Source: Acanthosepion pharaonis
Lineage: Eukaryota; Mollusca; Cephalopoda; Sepiida; Sepiidae
Reading direction: 5' to 3'
Assembly (NCBI GenBank): GCA_903632075.3
Contig: CAHIKZ030000959.1
Coordinates: 257,501-321,500, forward strand
DNA length: 64,000 bases
This document shows, one piece after another, positions 52,909 through 63,483 of the stretch; within the stretch, counting starts at the first letter, position 1; the number at the start of each line of letters is the position of its first letter. A program made the position numbers and the translations under genes. The notes beneath the pieces are model-generated. The model saw only the letters and a list, made by a program, of their open reading frames with translations, was not told the DNA's origin and made no database searches.

Positions 52909-54133
52909 TGTGACGTTCTAACCTTTTGCTGATTCAGATGGGAATCTGGTTAGATTCGGTATCAGCCTTGTCGTTTCCAGCTCGCCTCCAACGTCTGGTT
53001 ACCGAAGTAACTGTTTTGATTTCTAGTCTAACCTACCCACGTTGTGATTTGATCTTATGTAGACGAAATCAATCAGTCACCGGGCCGTAATGCAAGCCGA
53101 GCCCGAACAAGGGTAATACCGCACAAGTATATGTAAAAGAAAATAAAGTAACAACTCGAAAAGTTCAAATGTGTTAAAAAAGGATAATATTTTATATCTG
53201 GTTTCTGAATACAGGACTGCGTCTTTCTTCCAAACCGCTAATATGGATTCGTGACACTTTGCGTTTGTTAGGCGAGTCTTAACATCTTAAGTTGTTTTTC
53301 GCTAACTGGTTTTAGGTGTATCTTCAGGTGATATTCTCAAAACTTGTTTTGGTGGTGTGAGTCTAAGTAGTTCTTAAAAAATAACTTGTTCTTGGTTAGA
53401 AATTGAGGTCGTGATCTTCCAGTCAGCTTTCTGCGAGGAGGGTCTCAGAGCTCACAGCTCAACTGCTTGCCTGTCTCTGGCTCTGGCTCAACCCCTTGCC
53501 TGTCGGTCGCTCAACCCCTTGCCTCTCTCTGGCTCAACCCCTTACCTGTCTGTCGTCTACTCGCTGCGACTCTGTTTATATGGACGCCGACCAAAACCGG
53601 AGTGGGCCTGTCGGGGCTTGAGGTTCCTTGATAATTCTAAATCCGCATCAAGAATTTTCTTTGTTTTCGGTCAGGAAAATTTACTACTTTCCATTTTTGG
53701 AAGTCCTTAATTTCTAGTTTAAGGGAATCGTCCTCCCAAATTCTTCCTTTCTCATATTTGTATCTCACACCAATCCCCTCAGAGGGCGTCAACAGGTTCC
53801 CCATTTCTCTCACAGTGGCATCTCACACCAATCCCTTCAGGGGGCGTCAACAGGCCTCCCCTCCTTCTTCATAGTTTACCTTCGCCTACCGCTCACGCCA
53901 CCCTTCATCCAATGAACGTTCAGCAGTGTGGGTGTTTGCAGTTATCGCTCAAAGGAAAAAAATTACCTTTTTCTTTTCTTTCTTTTCTTCTTCCCGAGAA
54001 CAAACCCTAACGACTCTTATCTTAACCGAACGCCGTCTGGAACTCGTCAATGAGACCTTCGCCAAACAAGCACTGAGGCTGGCAAATTATCCGTTCCGAT
54101 AAAATAATTTTTCTATCATGGCCAGCCCCGACA
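52909..54133 (-). mobile_element. Candidate LTR, 1.2 kb
   Basis: On the minus strand it starts TGTCGGGGCTGG (54133) and ends GAACGTCACA (52909), giving TG...CA ends, and is followed by a primer-binding-site-like sequence. A TATAAA lies on the minus strand at about 53572-53580 (CCATATAAACAGAG). G+C is higher than in the flanks. It contains short direct repeats (CTCTGGCTCAACCCCTTGCC, 53460-53550; TCTCACACCAATCCC, near 53763 and 53823). Only ~350 bases of internal-like sequence follow before (TA)n territory, and no gag or pol is seen, so this is a broken element. No second LTR is present. Confidence 0.5.
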
Positions 54134-54700
54134 CAAAACAGGTGCTCCTTTCAGATGATATCTCCGCAGATAGTTAATGGTTTAATCTTTCCTTCTTTGT
54201 ATTTGTGGGTGTTCCAGCGGACATTTTCCTCGGTCAGAGCATGACCTAATTAATTTTTATCTCTTAGCATTCTGCCTTGGAGGCCACTTGACCAACCTGA
54301 AATTTTCATTATTGCCATGGGCAGACGGCTATATTTTATTCGCTCTGTCGTAACATAAATCAAATCAAATCCTACAGGTCCGCGACCTTACTTTCTTCGC
54401 TAATGAAAATAAAATCTTTACCACTTTTCTTTGTTAGAAAAAATAACATCGCTCAGTATCTTTTCGTGATAGCTTCTTATCACCTAAATTAATTCTCGCC
54501 TTTTTTTTTCTTTCACGCAACCCTAAATAGTGTCACAGATTGAATCTTAACCCGTCAGAATAAATTTATTTGTGCATAGTGAAACTTGTCACAAAAATGT
54601 ATGCTTTTTAACCTTTTCAAAAAATTACCAGTGTATAATGCGCACTCCTATTTTGCGTAAAAAAACTGATCATAAAACTCGCACTATACAAGGGTTTATA
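54134..54700. other. Non-coding stretch
   Basis: No gene or shared repeat recognised. Confidence 0.35.
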
Positions 54701-54702
54701 CG

Positions 54703-54703
54703 G

Positions 54704-54756
<53 letters not shown>

Positions 54757-54840
54757 CAGTCTATTATCCATCTAATATCTAAATCTCTTATCTATCTATC
54801 TATCTATCTAAATCTCTTATCTATCTATCTTATCTATCTC
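54703..54840 (+). repeat. (ATCT)n
   Basis: ATCT blocks with CAGTCTATTATCC and AAATCTCTT spacers. Confidence 0.95.
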
Positions 54841-54879
54841 ATTCTTCAAGTATGTTCCGACGCGTATATCCATACTTTA

Positions 54880-55125
54880 TGTTTCACGAATAATATATAA
54901 GACTATATTTAGGACGAATAAATATATGTACGGCCATTAAGTACATACATGAGATTTCTGAAAACACGAAACACACAGCAAACAAGGCTTTCATCCACTG
55001 CGATCAGTAAAATTGCCCAGCGAAAACGCATATGTCAGTGCGCCTATTTCGCCGACCTATATGGCCTGTATTCTACTCAATCTACAAAAAAAAAATCAAA
55101 AAATCTACGGCAGGATATTTTCAGT
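54880..55125 (+). repeat. Dispersed repeat, plus-strand partner
   Basis: Reverse-complement match to 58757-59003. The frame KIAQRKRICQCAYFADLYGL is readable in both (here 54949-55152), suggesting a degraded coding repeat, possibly Penelope or LINE related. Confidence 0.6.
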
Positions 55126-55412
55126 ACCACACGGGACGCCATTTTCCTTTAAGTGTCAAGTATTCTATTTTATGCATTCATTAGTCTTCCTGTTTTTTCT
55201 TTTCTTTTTTTTTCTTTATGTGATTCTTCATTATTTCTTCTTCGGCTTTGCTAGATACACTGGACAACCACAGTCGCTCTGAGAGAAAAAAAAGTCCCTG
55301 CAATGACGTTTGGGTTGCGGCTGACGAGTAATGACAGCTAAGGAATGCCATCTGCCACCCGTATATACAAGAAATGCATCTACATTCACTTACATATGTA
55401 TTTGTGCATGAA

Positions 55413-55413
<1 letters not shown>

Positions 55414-55474
<61 letters not shown>

Positions 55475-55500
55475 GTGCACACGTGTGTGTGTGTGTGTGT
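55414..55500. repeat. (TA)n and (TG)n
   Basis: (TA)n 55414-55472 followed by (TG)n to 55500. Confidence 0.95.
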
Positions 55501-55624
55501 GCACGTGTAAAAAATATAACAATACTTGCTGATACAAGCATTCTTTCCAGCAACCACAAACTTATTATTAAATAAATATTTATATTACTCTACAGAGTGA
55601 TTAAAAAGTAATTTCCTATTTTAT

Positions 55625-56160
55625 GTAAGAGCGGCCAGCCAGGAGTCCTGACTTAACACCATGTGACTTTTTTAACACCATGTGACTTTTTTCTCTATAC
55701 TTTGTTAAAGAGCAATTCTACTATACCAGACCAAGACATTGGAAGAACTTGAAGGACGAATACAATAAGTTATGTCTTCCATACCACAAGAGTTCCTAGG
55801 CACCTCGACGTGGTGTAATGGTTAGAAAGTTTGTCTTGCTAGATCAATTACGACTGAGTAGTGAGTTCGATCCTCACTGGGTGATACATTCGGCCTTGTG
55901 TCACATCTAAGCCGGTCTTAAAAAATCACTTGGGCACCTCGGCGTGGTGTAATGGTTAGCAAGCTTGGCTTGCTAGATCAGTTAGTACTGAAAAGTGAGT
56001 TCGATCCTCACTGGATGCCCCATTCTTTCGGCTTTGTGCCACATTTAAGCTACGCTTAGAAAATCTCTACCACAAGAGTTCCTGGTAAAATCAGTTGACG
56101 CGATTCCTGGACGGCTCGAGAGGCTAGTTACGAAATGTGGTGTCCATATCGAATTTTAAA
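55625..56160 (+). pseudogene. Mariner-like transposase C terminus, split by SINE
   Basis: The frame reads RSPDLTPCDFF, then a 19-21-base duplication (AACACCATGTGACTTTTTT twice), then LLKSNSTIPDQD-like sequence and SSIPQ. After the SINE it resumes with EFLVKSVDAIPGRLERLVTK and CGVHIEF plus a stop. SPDLTPCDFF contains the third acidic residue of this mariner group. Multiple lesions. Confidence 0.72.
55782..56083 (+). mobile_element. Dimeric tRNA-derived SINE with target-site duplication
   Basis: TACCACAAGAGTTCCT at 55782-55797 and 56068-56083 brackets 270 bp. It holds two tRNA-like monomers, each with CACCTCGRCGTGGTGTAATG (A box) and GTGAGTTCGATCCTCACTGG (B box), at about 55801-55890 and 55934-56020. 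Each has a short tail with TTCGGCYTTGTGYCACAT. Two complete internal Pol III promoter pairs are visible. Confidence 0.85.
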
Positions 56161-56729
56161 TAAAACCTCATGCCAAACGCTTTCCTCTCATATCAATTTC
56201 TTGTAAAAATTATAGTTGATAAATAAAATATAAGTATTTTGAAATGGGGAGGTACTTTTTTTAGGAATAAAGTGTCGCTGCCGACAGTTGAGTTTGAACA
56301 TAGATCGCCAGTGAGCAAACACAGGCGATCCCATTATTGAATTAAGTAGATCACGTGACCATAGAAGAAACGCATAAGTAGGAGGTGGCCTGACACATCC
56401 AATTGATCGCATTTCTAGTCTATCCTCTATACTATACGGATCGCTATTTCTACTCTATCCTCTATTACTATAAGGATTGCTCTATTCACTATGCTATTTC
56501 TCTATTCAAATCACTATACGATGTTTACTATTCGAGCTGGTACTATGAGTGGGAGTGATATTCGAAGTTGTTTGACACCAGTATTGTTCAACGGCGTTAC
56601 TATATTTGTATCTGCGATTACAATGTCTCTACTACAACAAGCATTACGAAGTAGCAACGAGTATTCGTTGACATCACGGAAGTGGCAACGAGTGTTCATT
56701 GCTATAAAAAAAACTTTTCAGTCACCCTG

Positions 56730-57365
56730 TATATTAATTCATATATATTATAATATTTTATACATAGTAACAATATATAATATCATATCATAATATATTA
56801 GAAACGTTCGTGAAAATTTCACGGCTTTCCTATTTCAATATTCTGATGAATCATAATTCTTAAGTTTAACATTTGAATAAGCTCATAGTGAATTCGACGA
56901 CGATAAAATATCCGTAGAAATTCCCCTATCGCATCGTTAAATATTTCTGCTTAAAAACTTTAACAAAATATTGTAATAACAATCATAAAGGTCAGTGGTA
57001 GTTATTATGTAAAGAAGTAAGAGGGTACAAATGAAAAGACTTGGAATTGATAACATTTTTCATTTCACTGAAGCATGTATTAAAAACTACGTTTCTTTCT
57101 TCCATTTTCTCACTGAAACTAAGTAGTGTCTCTGATATACTATACTTTCTCTACGCGATGAAAACGGAATAGTCCATTATTTATGAGGTTTGACAGGAGA
57201 CATTAAACACTTCTCTCGTCCATTCTTTCTTTCTATTTTTCCCCAGTAAAACCAAGTAGCGTCTTTGATATGCCTGTTCCGTCTTTCCACGCAATCAAAA
57301 CGGAATAGTCCTTTATGAGGTTTTGGCAGGACGTAACTAATGAAGGAAGGGACACGCAAAATTAT

Positions 57366-57370
<5 letters not shown>
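56730..57370. repeat. Non-coding with a short direct repeat
   Basis: 57085-57195 and 57220-57320 share TTTCTTTCT, AARTAGYGTCT.TGATAT and AAAACGGAATAGTCC, an old ~130-bp tandem duplication. No gene seen. Confidence 0.5.
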
Positions 57371-57412
<42 letters not shown>

Positions 57413-57444
<32 letters not shown>

Positions 57445-57717
57445 TAAACCTAGTGAGCTTTCCCTGACGATCCGCTTAGGTGAAACCTGGGTAGGTTTGT
57501 CTGGCTCAATAGGTGTATCTAGGTCTGCTCTACGGTTGTATTGAGCTCTTTTGTTACTTGTTTACTCGTGTCGGGGTTTTTCTTTGGGCTTTGAACCTGT
57601 ATCTGTGTGATTTTTTTCGACAGACTTTTATGTTCCTGGCTCTTTTTTTTTTTCCTTCGAGATTGATTTGATTATTGGCAAATCAAAAATTTTGAAGGTT
57701 TTTCGAGACAGTATAGT

Positions 57718-57719
<2 letters not shown>
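57413..57719 (+). mobile_element. Family X element, copy 4
   Basis: Bounded by (TA)n 57371-57412 (with a (GA)n edge) and (TA)n 57720-57790. CCTGACGATCCGCTTAGG, TGAAACCTGGGTAGG, TTTGTCTGGCTC and TCGGGGTTTTTCTTTGGGC match copy 1 nearly base for base. Confidence 0.7.
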
Positions 57720-57795
<76 letters not shown>

Positions 57796-57829
57796 TCTAT
57801 GTATATATATATATAGATATAAAAGACAT

Positions 57830-58543
57830 TAGGAAAACTAATGGTAACCGACGCGTTTCGTTCAATGTGGACTTTTTCAAGGCAAAAACGAAATGAATTT
57901 ATTAAACAAAGTAACTAATAATAACAAAACAGAATGTCCTTAGCAACGGAAATAATTTAGAGATCACTATTTTCATACTGCTAACTGAAAATTACGTCAG
58001 TTACTGTCACGTGTGGAGATATTGTTATTATTGCTGTGTTGACGGATTCAACCATTTTCTTTTGATAATGTTGTGAACGTTAGTTTGGGAGAATAGTAAT
58101 CCTGTTAAGAAAGGTGAAATAGGGAAAAGGCCTTGGCGGAAATTAATATTTGGGTAACATTCAATGGCAGAACTCCGCAGGATTTCCCTTCTGAGTGAGT
58201 TATTTTCTTTTCTTTTATGAGTGTAGCATTTTTAAAATCAAAATTGTGGTTGAATTTATTTCTATGTATAACATGCATTAGCTAAGTTGTTTTTTGTTAG
58301 GTCTCTTTTGTGCTAATAAATGCTTTTTTTAAAAAATTCTACTTGTTTCTCCAATGTATTGGGAGGAACAGTTTTGCCAATTTATTTTATAAATATCTGC
58401 TTCAGAAATATTATTGCTAATAGTGTGTGATGATCTGAGTATATCCATAATGGTTTCGGAAGTGTTTGTGACTATTTTAAGTTTATTTAGATGGTATAGG
58501 TTGTTCTGGATAGTCTTTTACTACAGGTTAACACTGAGAAATT

Positions 58544-58545
<2 letters not shown>
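57830..58545 (-). pseudogene. Penelope-like GIY-YIG fragment with hammerhead-like 3' end
   Basis: Minus strand from 58500: LNKLKIVTNTSETIMDILRS, a degraded Cys/His region, NCSSQYIGETSRIF (GIY-YIG core), a stop, HKRDL-like sequence, INSTTILILKMLHS (HNFDFKNATLIK in another frame), then RREILRSSAIECYPNINFRQ and GLFPISPFLTGLLFSQTNVH. After the ORF, 57843-57886 has UUGAAAA, GAAA, ACGCGU and C, a U3-A8 type hammerhead-like motif. Several frameshifts. Confidence 0.72.
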
Positions 58546-58548
<3 letters not shown>

Positions 58549-58611
<63 letters not shown>

Positions 58612-58612
58612 C
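58549..58612. repeat. (TA)n and (TG)n
   Basis: (TA)n 58549-58597 then (TG)n. Confidence 0.95.
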
Positions 58613-58756
58613 TGTGTGTATTGCACAAGGGATAAATAATAGTGTTTGGCGATTGGCAATCAAGCATATTTGAACAAGTCGATGAAACACTGCGAAAATT
58701 TTCCTCTTAATTCTTTGGTTGAAAATGCTGTACATAACCTCAGTTATTTTATAGAG

Positions 58757-59003
58757 AAACATTATGGTACTGAAATGATCCTGTCCTAGATTTTTTTCTT
58801 GTAGATTGAAGGAGAATACAGGCCATATAGGTCGGCGAAATAACCGCACTGACATATGCGCTTTCGCTGGGCAATTTTTCTGATGACAGCGGATAAAAGC
58901 TTTGTTTGTGGTGTGTTTTGCGCTTTCAAAAGTCTCATGTATGTACTTAATGTCCGTACATATATTTATTCGTCCTAAATATAGTCTGATATATTATTCG
59001 TGA
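58757..59003 (-). repeat. Dispersed repeat, minus-strand partner of 54880-55125
   Basis: Inverted ~245-bp match, 3.7 kb away. It contains GTACATACATGAGACTTTTG on the minus strand. Confidence 0.65.
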
Positions 59004-59189
59004 TGCATAGCGAATTTATTGGTTTATATAATTGTGCTGTATAACAATACCTGAACTGTATTAAAAAGACCAATAAGAGATAAACCTAGACATGATGAGC
59101 GCGGAACGAGAACAATTGATTCTCTGTTGATTAAATAAAGGGCTAATTTTGAAATCTCCCTCTAGGTTACCCGGGTTGACAAATCCCTT

Positions 59190-59265
59190 TAGAAGGGTAG
59201 ATGAAACAACAGCCGAAACGTTGTGATATTAATGTTGTTAAAAATGAGAAAAAATGTAAACAATA
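59190..59265 (+). mobile_element. SINE-H-like 3' domain remnant
   Basis: CAACAGCCGAAACGTTGTGA followed by an AAAAATGAG tail. Confidence 0.4.
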
Positions 59266-59319
59266 TAAATTAGCGTTGCATTTCTGCTTATATGAAAAAA
59301 GTAGTAAATAGGTTGGCTT

Positions 59320-59575
59320 GGTTTCTTTAGGTTTAACGGCATATCAACATAGAAAGTTTATTTAATACCTACTAGTCTTTTCTGATAGGTTTGTATAAAG
59401 AGAGTATGACTTCCTTACAAGAAATCACTTTGTAGATCAGTTGACATGTCTTATAAAGCGAGGTTTTGTCAAAAGCGCTAAACGTATTGTTGATAATCAC
59501 AATAGCTGGAAATACTTGTTCCTTCCTAATTAGTTTACTAGTCCAGATAAGTAAATGAATTTTGTGAACTTTTTT
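59320..59575 (+). repeat. Family Q-derived block, duplicate 1
   Basis: Starts TTGGCTTGGTTTCTTTAGG with ACGGCATATCAACATAGAA and continues through TACAAGAAATCACTTTGTAG. It matches 60268-60556. Confidence 0.65.
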
Positions 59576-59759
59576 TTTTTCTTTTTTTCTTTTTCTTTTT
59601 TTTAAATATAAGTAGTAGTTAATTCTTTATATTAGAATTTAATCCTCTACAATTCCATTAAATAATGTTTTGCATCTTGATTATGTATTACGAATTATGA
59701 AATTTTACATGTCCAAATTTTTTTATATCCGTGAAGTGTCCATTATTTTTATATCCTTC

Positions 59760-60267
59760 AGACTATTAGCGTTTTGTTTTTTTGTTATGTTTTGTTCTTT
59801 GAACTTCTTTTGTTTTTACTTTCTTATTTGATTTTGCTCCCTTAGTTTTACCATTCGGTTCTTTTAATGAACTTTGTCTAGATGATGATCTTTCCCTTGT
59901 TTGTGATGGGCTAGAGTTTTCTTCCTCTATGTCCATTTTCTTTGGTTCTTCAATAACCGTTGAGTTATTTTTTTGTATCTTTTCATTCTGAGAATGATTC
60001 GATATTTCTATTTCTTGGATTTTTTTTGTTTGGATTTTTCAGGTTTAATAGTTTTGTAGATGTAGAGTCATTTTTGTATGCAGTTGACGGTATAGGGTTT
60101 GTTCTTCCATTAGGTTCTTTTAATGATCTTTGTATAAATGATGACCATTCCCTTGTTTGTGATGGGCTAAAGTATTGTTCATCTATGTCCATTTTCTTTG
60201 GTTCTTCAATAACCGTCGAGGTTTCTTTTTTTGTATTGTACCATTCAAATGACAAATCAACCAACAA
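59760..60267 (-). pseudogene. Tandemly duplicated coding-like segment, unidentified
   Basis: Two minus-strand units 256 bases apart encode nearly the same peptide. One (60267-59983) reads TVIEEPKKMDIDEQYFSPSQ then TREWSSFIQRSLKEPNG. The other (about 59960-59760) reads TVIEEPKKMDIEEENSSPSQ then TRERSSSRQSSLKEPNGKTK and ends in a Lys-rich tail before TAA. Since 256 is not a multiple of three, the units lie in different frames. The peptide is conserved while a frameshift separates them, which points to a real former coding exon. Charged and Ser/Lys-rich; no family recognised. Confidence 0.45.
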
Positions 60268-60556
60268 GAGTGTTTGGTTTGATTTCTTTAGGTTTAACTT
60301 CGTATCAACCTTGAAAGGTTATTTAATGCCTACTATTTTCTTCCTGATAGGTCCGTATGAAGAGAGTATGTCTACCTTACAAGAAATCACTTTGTAGATC
60401 AGATTTCGTTGACATGTCTTATAAAGCGAGGTTTTGTCAAGCGCTAAACATATTGTTGATAATCGCATTCTCCAAAAATGTCTAGTTGGTAATACTTTTT
60501 AATTCCAAATTAGTTTACTAGTCCAGGTAAGTAAATGAATTTAGTGAACTTCTCTT
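60268..60556 (+). repeat. Family Q-derived block, duplicate 2
   Basis: Partner of 59320-59575, about 940 bases downstream, so the coding-like units at 59760-60267 lie between duplicated flanks. Confidence 0.65.
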
Positions 60557-61103
60557 TTTAAAAAAAAATTCTGTAGATCCCAAAAAGTAAAAAAAAAAAA
60601 AAAAAATAATGCATCATAATAATTAAATAGCCAGAAAAGTAAATATTGCGTATATTTGGGTAGCATTTTTTTTATTGATCTTAGTTTAGTTACAAAACCA
60701 AGAAATCAATTTCTTTGCTAAAGATTTTCATAGTTTCCGGCTTTTACTATATATAAAATGACCTGAATAATTTCGGTTTTCATAATCCATTATCAGAGTT
60801 CTTTTTTGTGCTATGTTGTCAAAGTCTGAGGTTTGCTTCATTTAGTGAAACATTTAGTCAAGGAGAAGCATAAACACAGACAAAGAACTCTACCAAATAA
60901 CACAGACCACATCACTTGAGGACTGCCAACAGCAGCAGAAACTAAAATGGATAGCACACGTAAGGCGAGCAAAAATTAATGACATAATCAAGATACCGGC
61001 ATTCCAAACGACTTCAAACAAAAACGTTAGGACACATTTTGTCCGCTTGAGACCATGCATTTGCCTTAATAGAGGACGAAGCTAAGTTTTTCTGTTGCCT
61101 TTG

Positions 61104-61105
<2 letters not shown>
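60557..61105. other. AT-rich non-coding stretch
   Basis: On the minus strand 60763-60800 has CUGAUAAUGG, a GGUUUU-like/AAAACC stem and GAAA, a decayed hammerhead-like motif. No gene. Confidence 0.35.
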
Positions 61106-61109
<4 letters not shown>

Positions 61110-61141
<32 letters not shown>

Positions 61142-61257
61142 AAAATATAGTTTTAAGGTATTCTATATTTACGGGTTAAAGTGTGCAATATCAGAAACAT
61201 AGCTTATGTAACATATGTAAATATAAAAGTCGCTGCTGGCTGTTGATTTCAGTATCC

Positions 61258-61308
<51 letters not shown>

Positions 61309-61395
61309 AAATATAGTCTTAAGGTGTGCTATATTTATGGGATAAAGTGCTCAATATCAGAGATAGAGCGTGTGTAAATATAAAAAGCGAACAGT
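61110..61395 (+). repeat. Two (TA)n-separated ~150-bp direct repeats
   Basis: 61140-61195 and 61310-61365 share AAATATAGTYTTAAGGTRT, a TATATTTAYGGG segment and AAAGTGYGCAATATCAG. (TA)n lies before each (61110-61139 and 61262-61305). Confidence 0.7.
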
Positions 61396-61523
61396 GAAGT
61401 CAACACTTAGAGGCGACAGTCTGTTTCATGCTAGACGCGATCGTCAGGCCACGAGTCTGATGATGGCCTGACGATTGCGTCTAACATGAAACAGACTGTC
61501 GCCTCTAAGTGTTGACTTCTACG
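61396..61523. repeat. ~60-bp-arm palindrome with hammerhead-like cores on both strands
   Basis: GAAGTCAACACTTAGAGGCG starts the left arm and its reverse complement ends the right arm at 61523. The arms are nearly perfect apart from a few bases at the centre (61455-61468). Each strand reads CCUGACGA, then GAAACAGACUGUCGCC, giving stem I GGC/GCC, a CUGACGA core, GAAA, a 2-bp stem III and cleavage base C. Stem II is weak. Confidence 0.65.

Positions 61524-61526
<3 letters not shown>

Positions 61527-61580
<54 letters not shown>
61527..61580. repeat. (TA)n
   Basis: Adjoins the palindrome on its right. Confidence 0.95.
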
Positions 61581-61581
<1 letters not shown>

Positions 61582-61783
61582 GATAAGTTAAAGAACAAAT
61601 AGGAAACGTATATCGATATAACATGTTTCACTTTTATTAAAACTTCATCAGAGAATGAGAGAAAACAGATAAATAGACAGAATTTTGGCTATTCCTGAAT
61701 ATGAACGGATTTTGTTAAAAATTAGCAGACATAATGTCTGTAATTTATTCAATCAGACATGCCTAAAAGAGAATTCTCTGAAT

Positions 61784-61818
<35 letters not shown>

Positions 61819-62520
61819 AATGGAGAGAGAGATAGTGTGTGTGAGTATACAATGTGGATGCTTGTATGTATTTTTTGTGAGGAGAGGGATTGTCCGACTT
61901 GAATATCTGTTATAGGTTGTTAACAAAATGGAATTCATTTTTTTTCATTTTCATTGATTACTGTCATTAACCAAACTTTCCCCAGACTATCGCGGCGCGT
62001 TTTTCTAAACCAAAAAAAAAAAGAAAAAAAAAGAAGAAAGAAAAAAAAAAGTCCCACGTCTCGTGGCAAAGGTTTCGCGGCCGTAATAATCGATATCCAG
62101 ACATTAGCAAATATGAATTCATTTTGATCTCACGTCAACGTCATCACTCAGCTGACTCTAGTCAAATCGCTAAGGTGCATGGCGGCTGTTGCGTGTCTGA
62201 AGAACTTGACCTTTAGTTACGACTTCATGTTCCACCAGGAATTTTCTGTATGTCTTTGTGAATGTTAAAAAAAAAAAAAATGTTAGGAATAGCGTTTCGC
62301 GCAGTATGTTGGATACGAATAGAATGATATGTACAGTTATAAATAAATGTATACAATATAGGTTAAATGTAGACATTAACAAATATGGCAGGTGACAGAT
62401 AGACATACATTAATTAACTCTATATTAATTGCATACGCATATCTTAATACATACAGTTATGACATATACGGAACCTGATGCGCATGCGCTATCATAACAG
62501 TATTCAAAGACATTCTACAT
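61581..62520. other. Non-coding stretch
   Basis: On the minus strand 61615-61655 has CUGAUGAAGUUUUAAUAAAA followed by GUGAAACAUGU, hammerhead-like with weak stems. (CA)n/(TA)n at 61786-61819. A-runs near 62010-62050. No gene seen. Confidence 0.35.
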
Positions 62521-62524
62521 GGAT

Positions 62525-62590
62525 TGATTGATTTGTTTGCTTTTTTATGGCTTATCAACCTTTTATAGGTTATTTAAAGCCAGAAAATAT
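62525..62590 (+). mobile_element. Family Q 5' fragment
   Basis: GATTTGTTTGCTTTTTTATG, then GCTTATCAACC and GTTATTTAAAGCCAG: a diverged start of Q. Confidence 0.45.
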
Positions 62591-62639
62591 TTTAGATTGT
62601 AAGAATATCTTGGATTTAATGAATTACTGATATACGTCT

Positions 62640-62892
62640 TACTAATAAACCCAGGGGGGGAGGGGGAGAACAGGTGGGCTCATATCTTTCTCAATTGTAT
62701 TTTTTGCGTAAGTGCAACTGGAACTGGAACAATTCCGTACCGTTAACCATTACACCACCCGCATATTCAAGTTTACAACACCCGGTATTTCCAAGTGGTC
62801 ACCCATTTAGGATCGTACTGACCAGGCTTGATGTTACTTAACTTTGGGTGACCATTCGAGAACCGGTGTTTCAACGTGATATGGCCATAAAC
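62640..62892 (-). mobile_element. 5S rRNA-tRNA composite SINE, copy 2
   Basis: 62771-62892 on the minus strand is an almost full-length 5S rRNA-like sequence (~122 bases): ATGGCCATATCACGTTGAAA at the start, AAGTTAAGTAACATCAAGCC (A box), AAATGGGTGACCACTTGG (C box) and CCGGGTGTTGTAAAC at the end. A tRNA-like block follows (GGGTGGTGTAATGGTTAACG, 62745-62764). The order matches copy 1 at 30760. Substitutions in conserved 5S positions and the fused tRNA-like part argue against a working 5S gene. Confidence 0.75.
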
Positions 62893-62904
62893 CAAGACAT
62901 TCTG

Positions 62905-62932
62905 GAAAAAAAAAAAAAAAAAAAAAAAAACA
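62905..62932. repeat. Poly(A) run
   Basis: A pure A run of about 25 bases next to the 5' end of the 5S-headed SINE. Confidence 0.9.
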
Positions 62933-63480
62933 CCCGGTGAAGGACGGAGAGCAGATTGTAGAAATATTGTAATGGTGTATCTGTTTCCTCGTTTTTTGTC
63001 TTTTTTTCTAATTTTCATTTTTGCTGTGTGGAGGGCAAATATGACACGCAACAATGAGTCTTTCTAGGGCTAATTAGATTCTCGGGTCCATGAGATTTCT
63101 TTTAAAGTTACTAACAAAATACAGTACTGATCGACACTGTACATACTCAATATATAGTGTGACCTCTGAACTTTTTGCGGAAAAACCTGATTTTTTCATA
63201 TAGCTCGTGTTAGCAAGGTTAAATTACTGTTTTTGAATTACTAATTTTCCATGATTTCCCACGAACGCTCATATCTGCTCGAAGCGTACCATAATGTTAA
63301 AAATGAATATATTATGTATTATAAAATGAATATATTATATTAAAAATGAATATATTATGAAATGGACTAAGTCCGACAATTATTTTAATATATTTTTTGT
63401 TTATACGTTATTTTTATAGAGCATTTAGTTGAATATTTGTATCTATAAAAACAACATATAAACAAAAATATCTGTCAATA
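62933..63480. other. Non-coding stretch
   Basis: 63360-63470 matches the inverse of 6725-6870 (TCCGACAATTATTTTAA and TTTGTATCTATAAAAA). No gene. Confidence 0.45.
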
Positions 63481-63483
63481 TTT

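Larger units (their letters stand above)
55593..56729 (+). mobile_element. Internally deleted mariner-like transposon
   Basis: The left end CAGAGTGATTAAAAAGT and the right end ACT TTTCAGTCACCCTG (56713-56729) form an inverted repeat, and each end is flanked by TA. Only the C terminus of the transposase remains near the left end (55625-55800 and 56084-56160). Most of the N-terminal and DDE region is gone. A dimeric SINE sits inside. Confidence 0.72.

Noticed and set aside
55801..56020. Two functional tRNA genes
   Set aside because: A and B boxes are present, but the acceptor and anticodon stems do not form properly and the pair is flanked by one target-site duplication.
56820..56850. Hammerhead core CTGATGA at about 56840
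   Set aside because: No GAAA or helices follow at suitable distance. The same holds for CTGATGA at 24386.
59960..60397. 145-codon plus-strand hydrophobic frame
   Set aside because: It is the complement of the charged minus-strand peptide, which is conserved between duplicated units; the plus-strand frame is a shadow and ends in Q-repeat sequence.
62771..62892. Functional 5S rRNA gene
   Set aside because: Nearly full length, but it has substitutions in conserved positions and is fused to a tRNA-like block, as in the copy at 30760; better explained as a SINE head.
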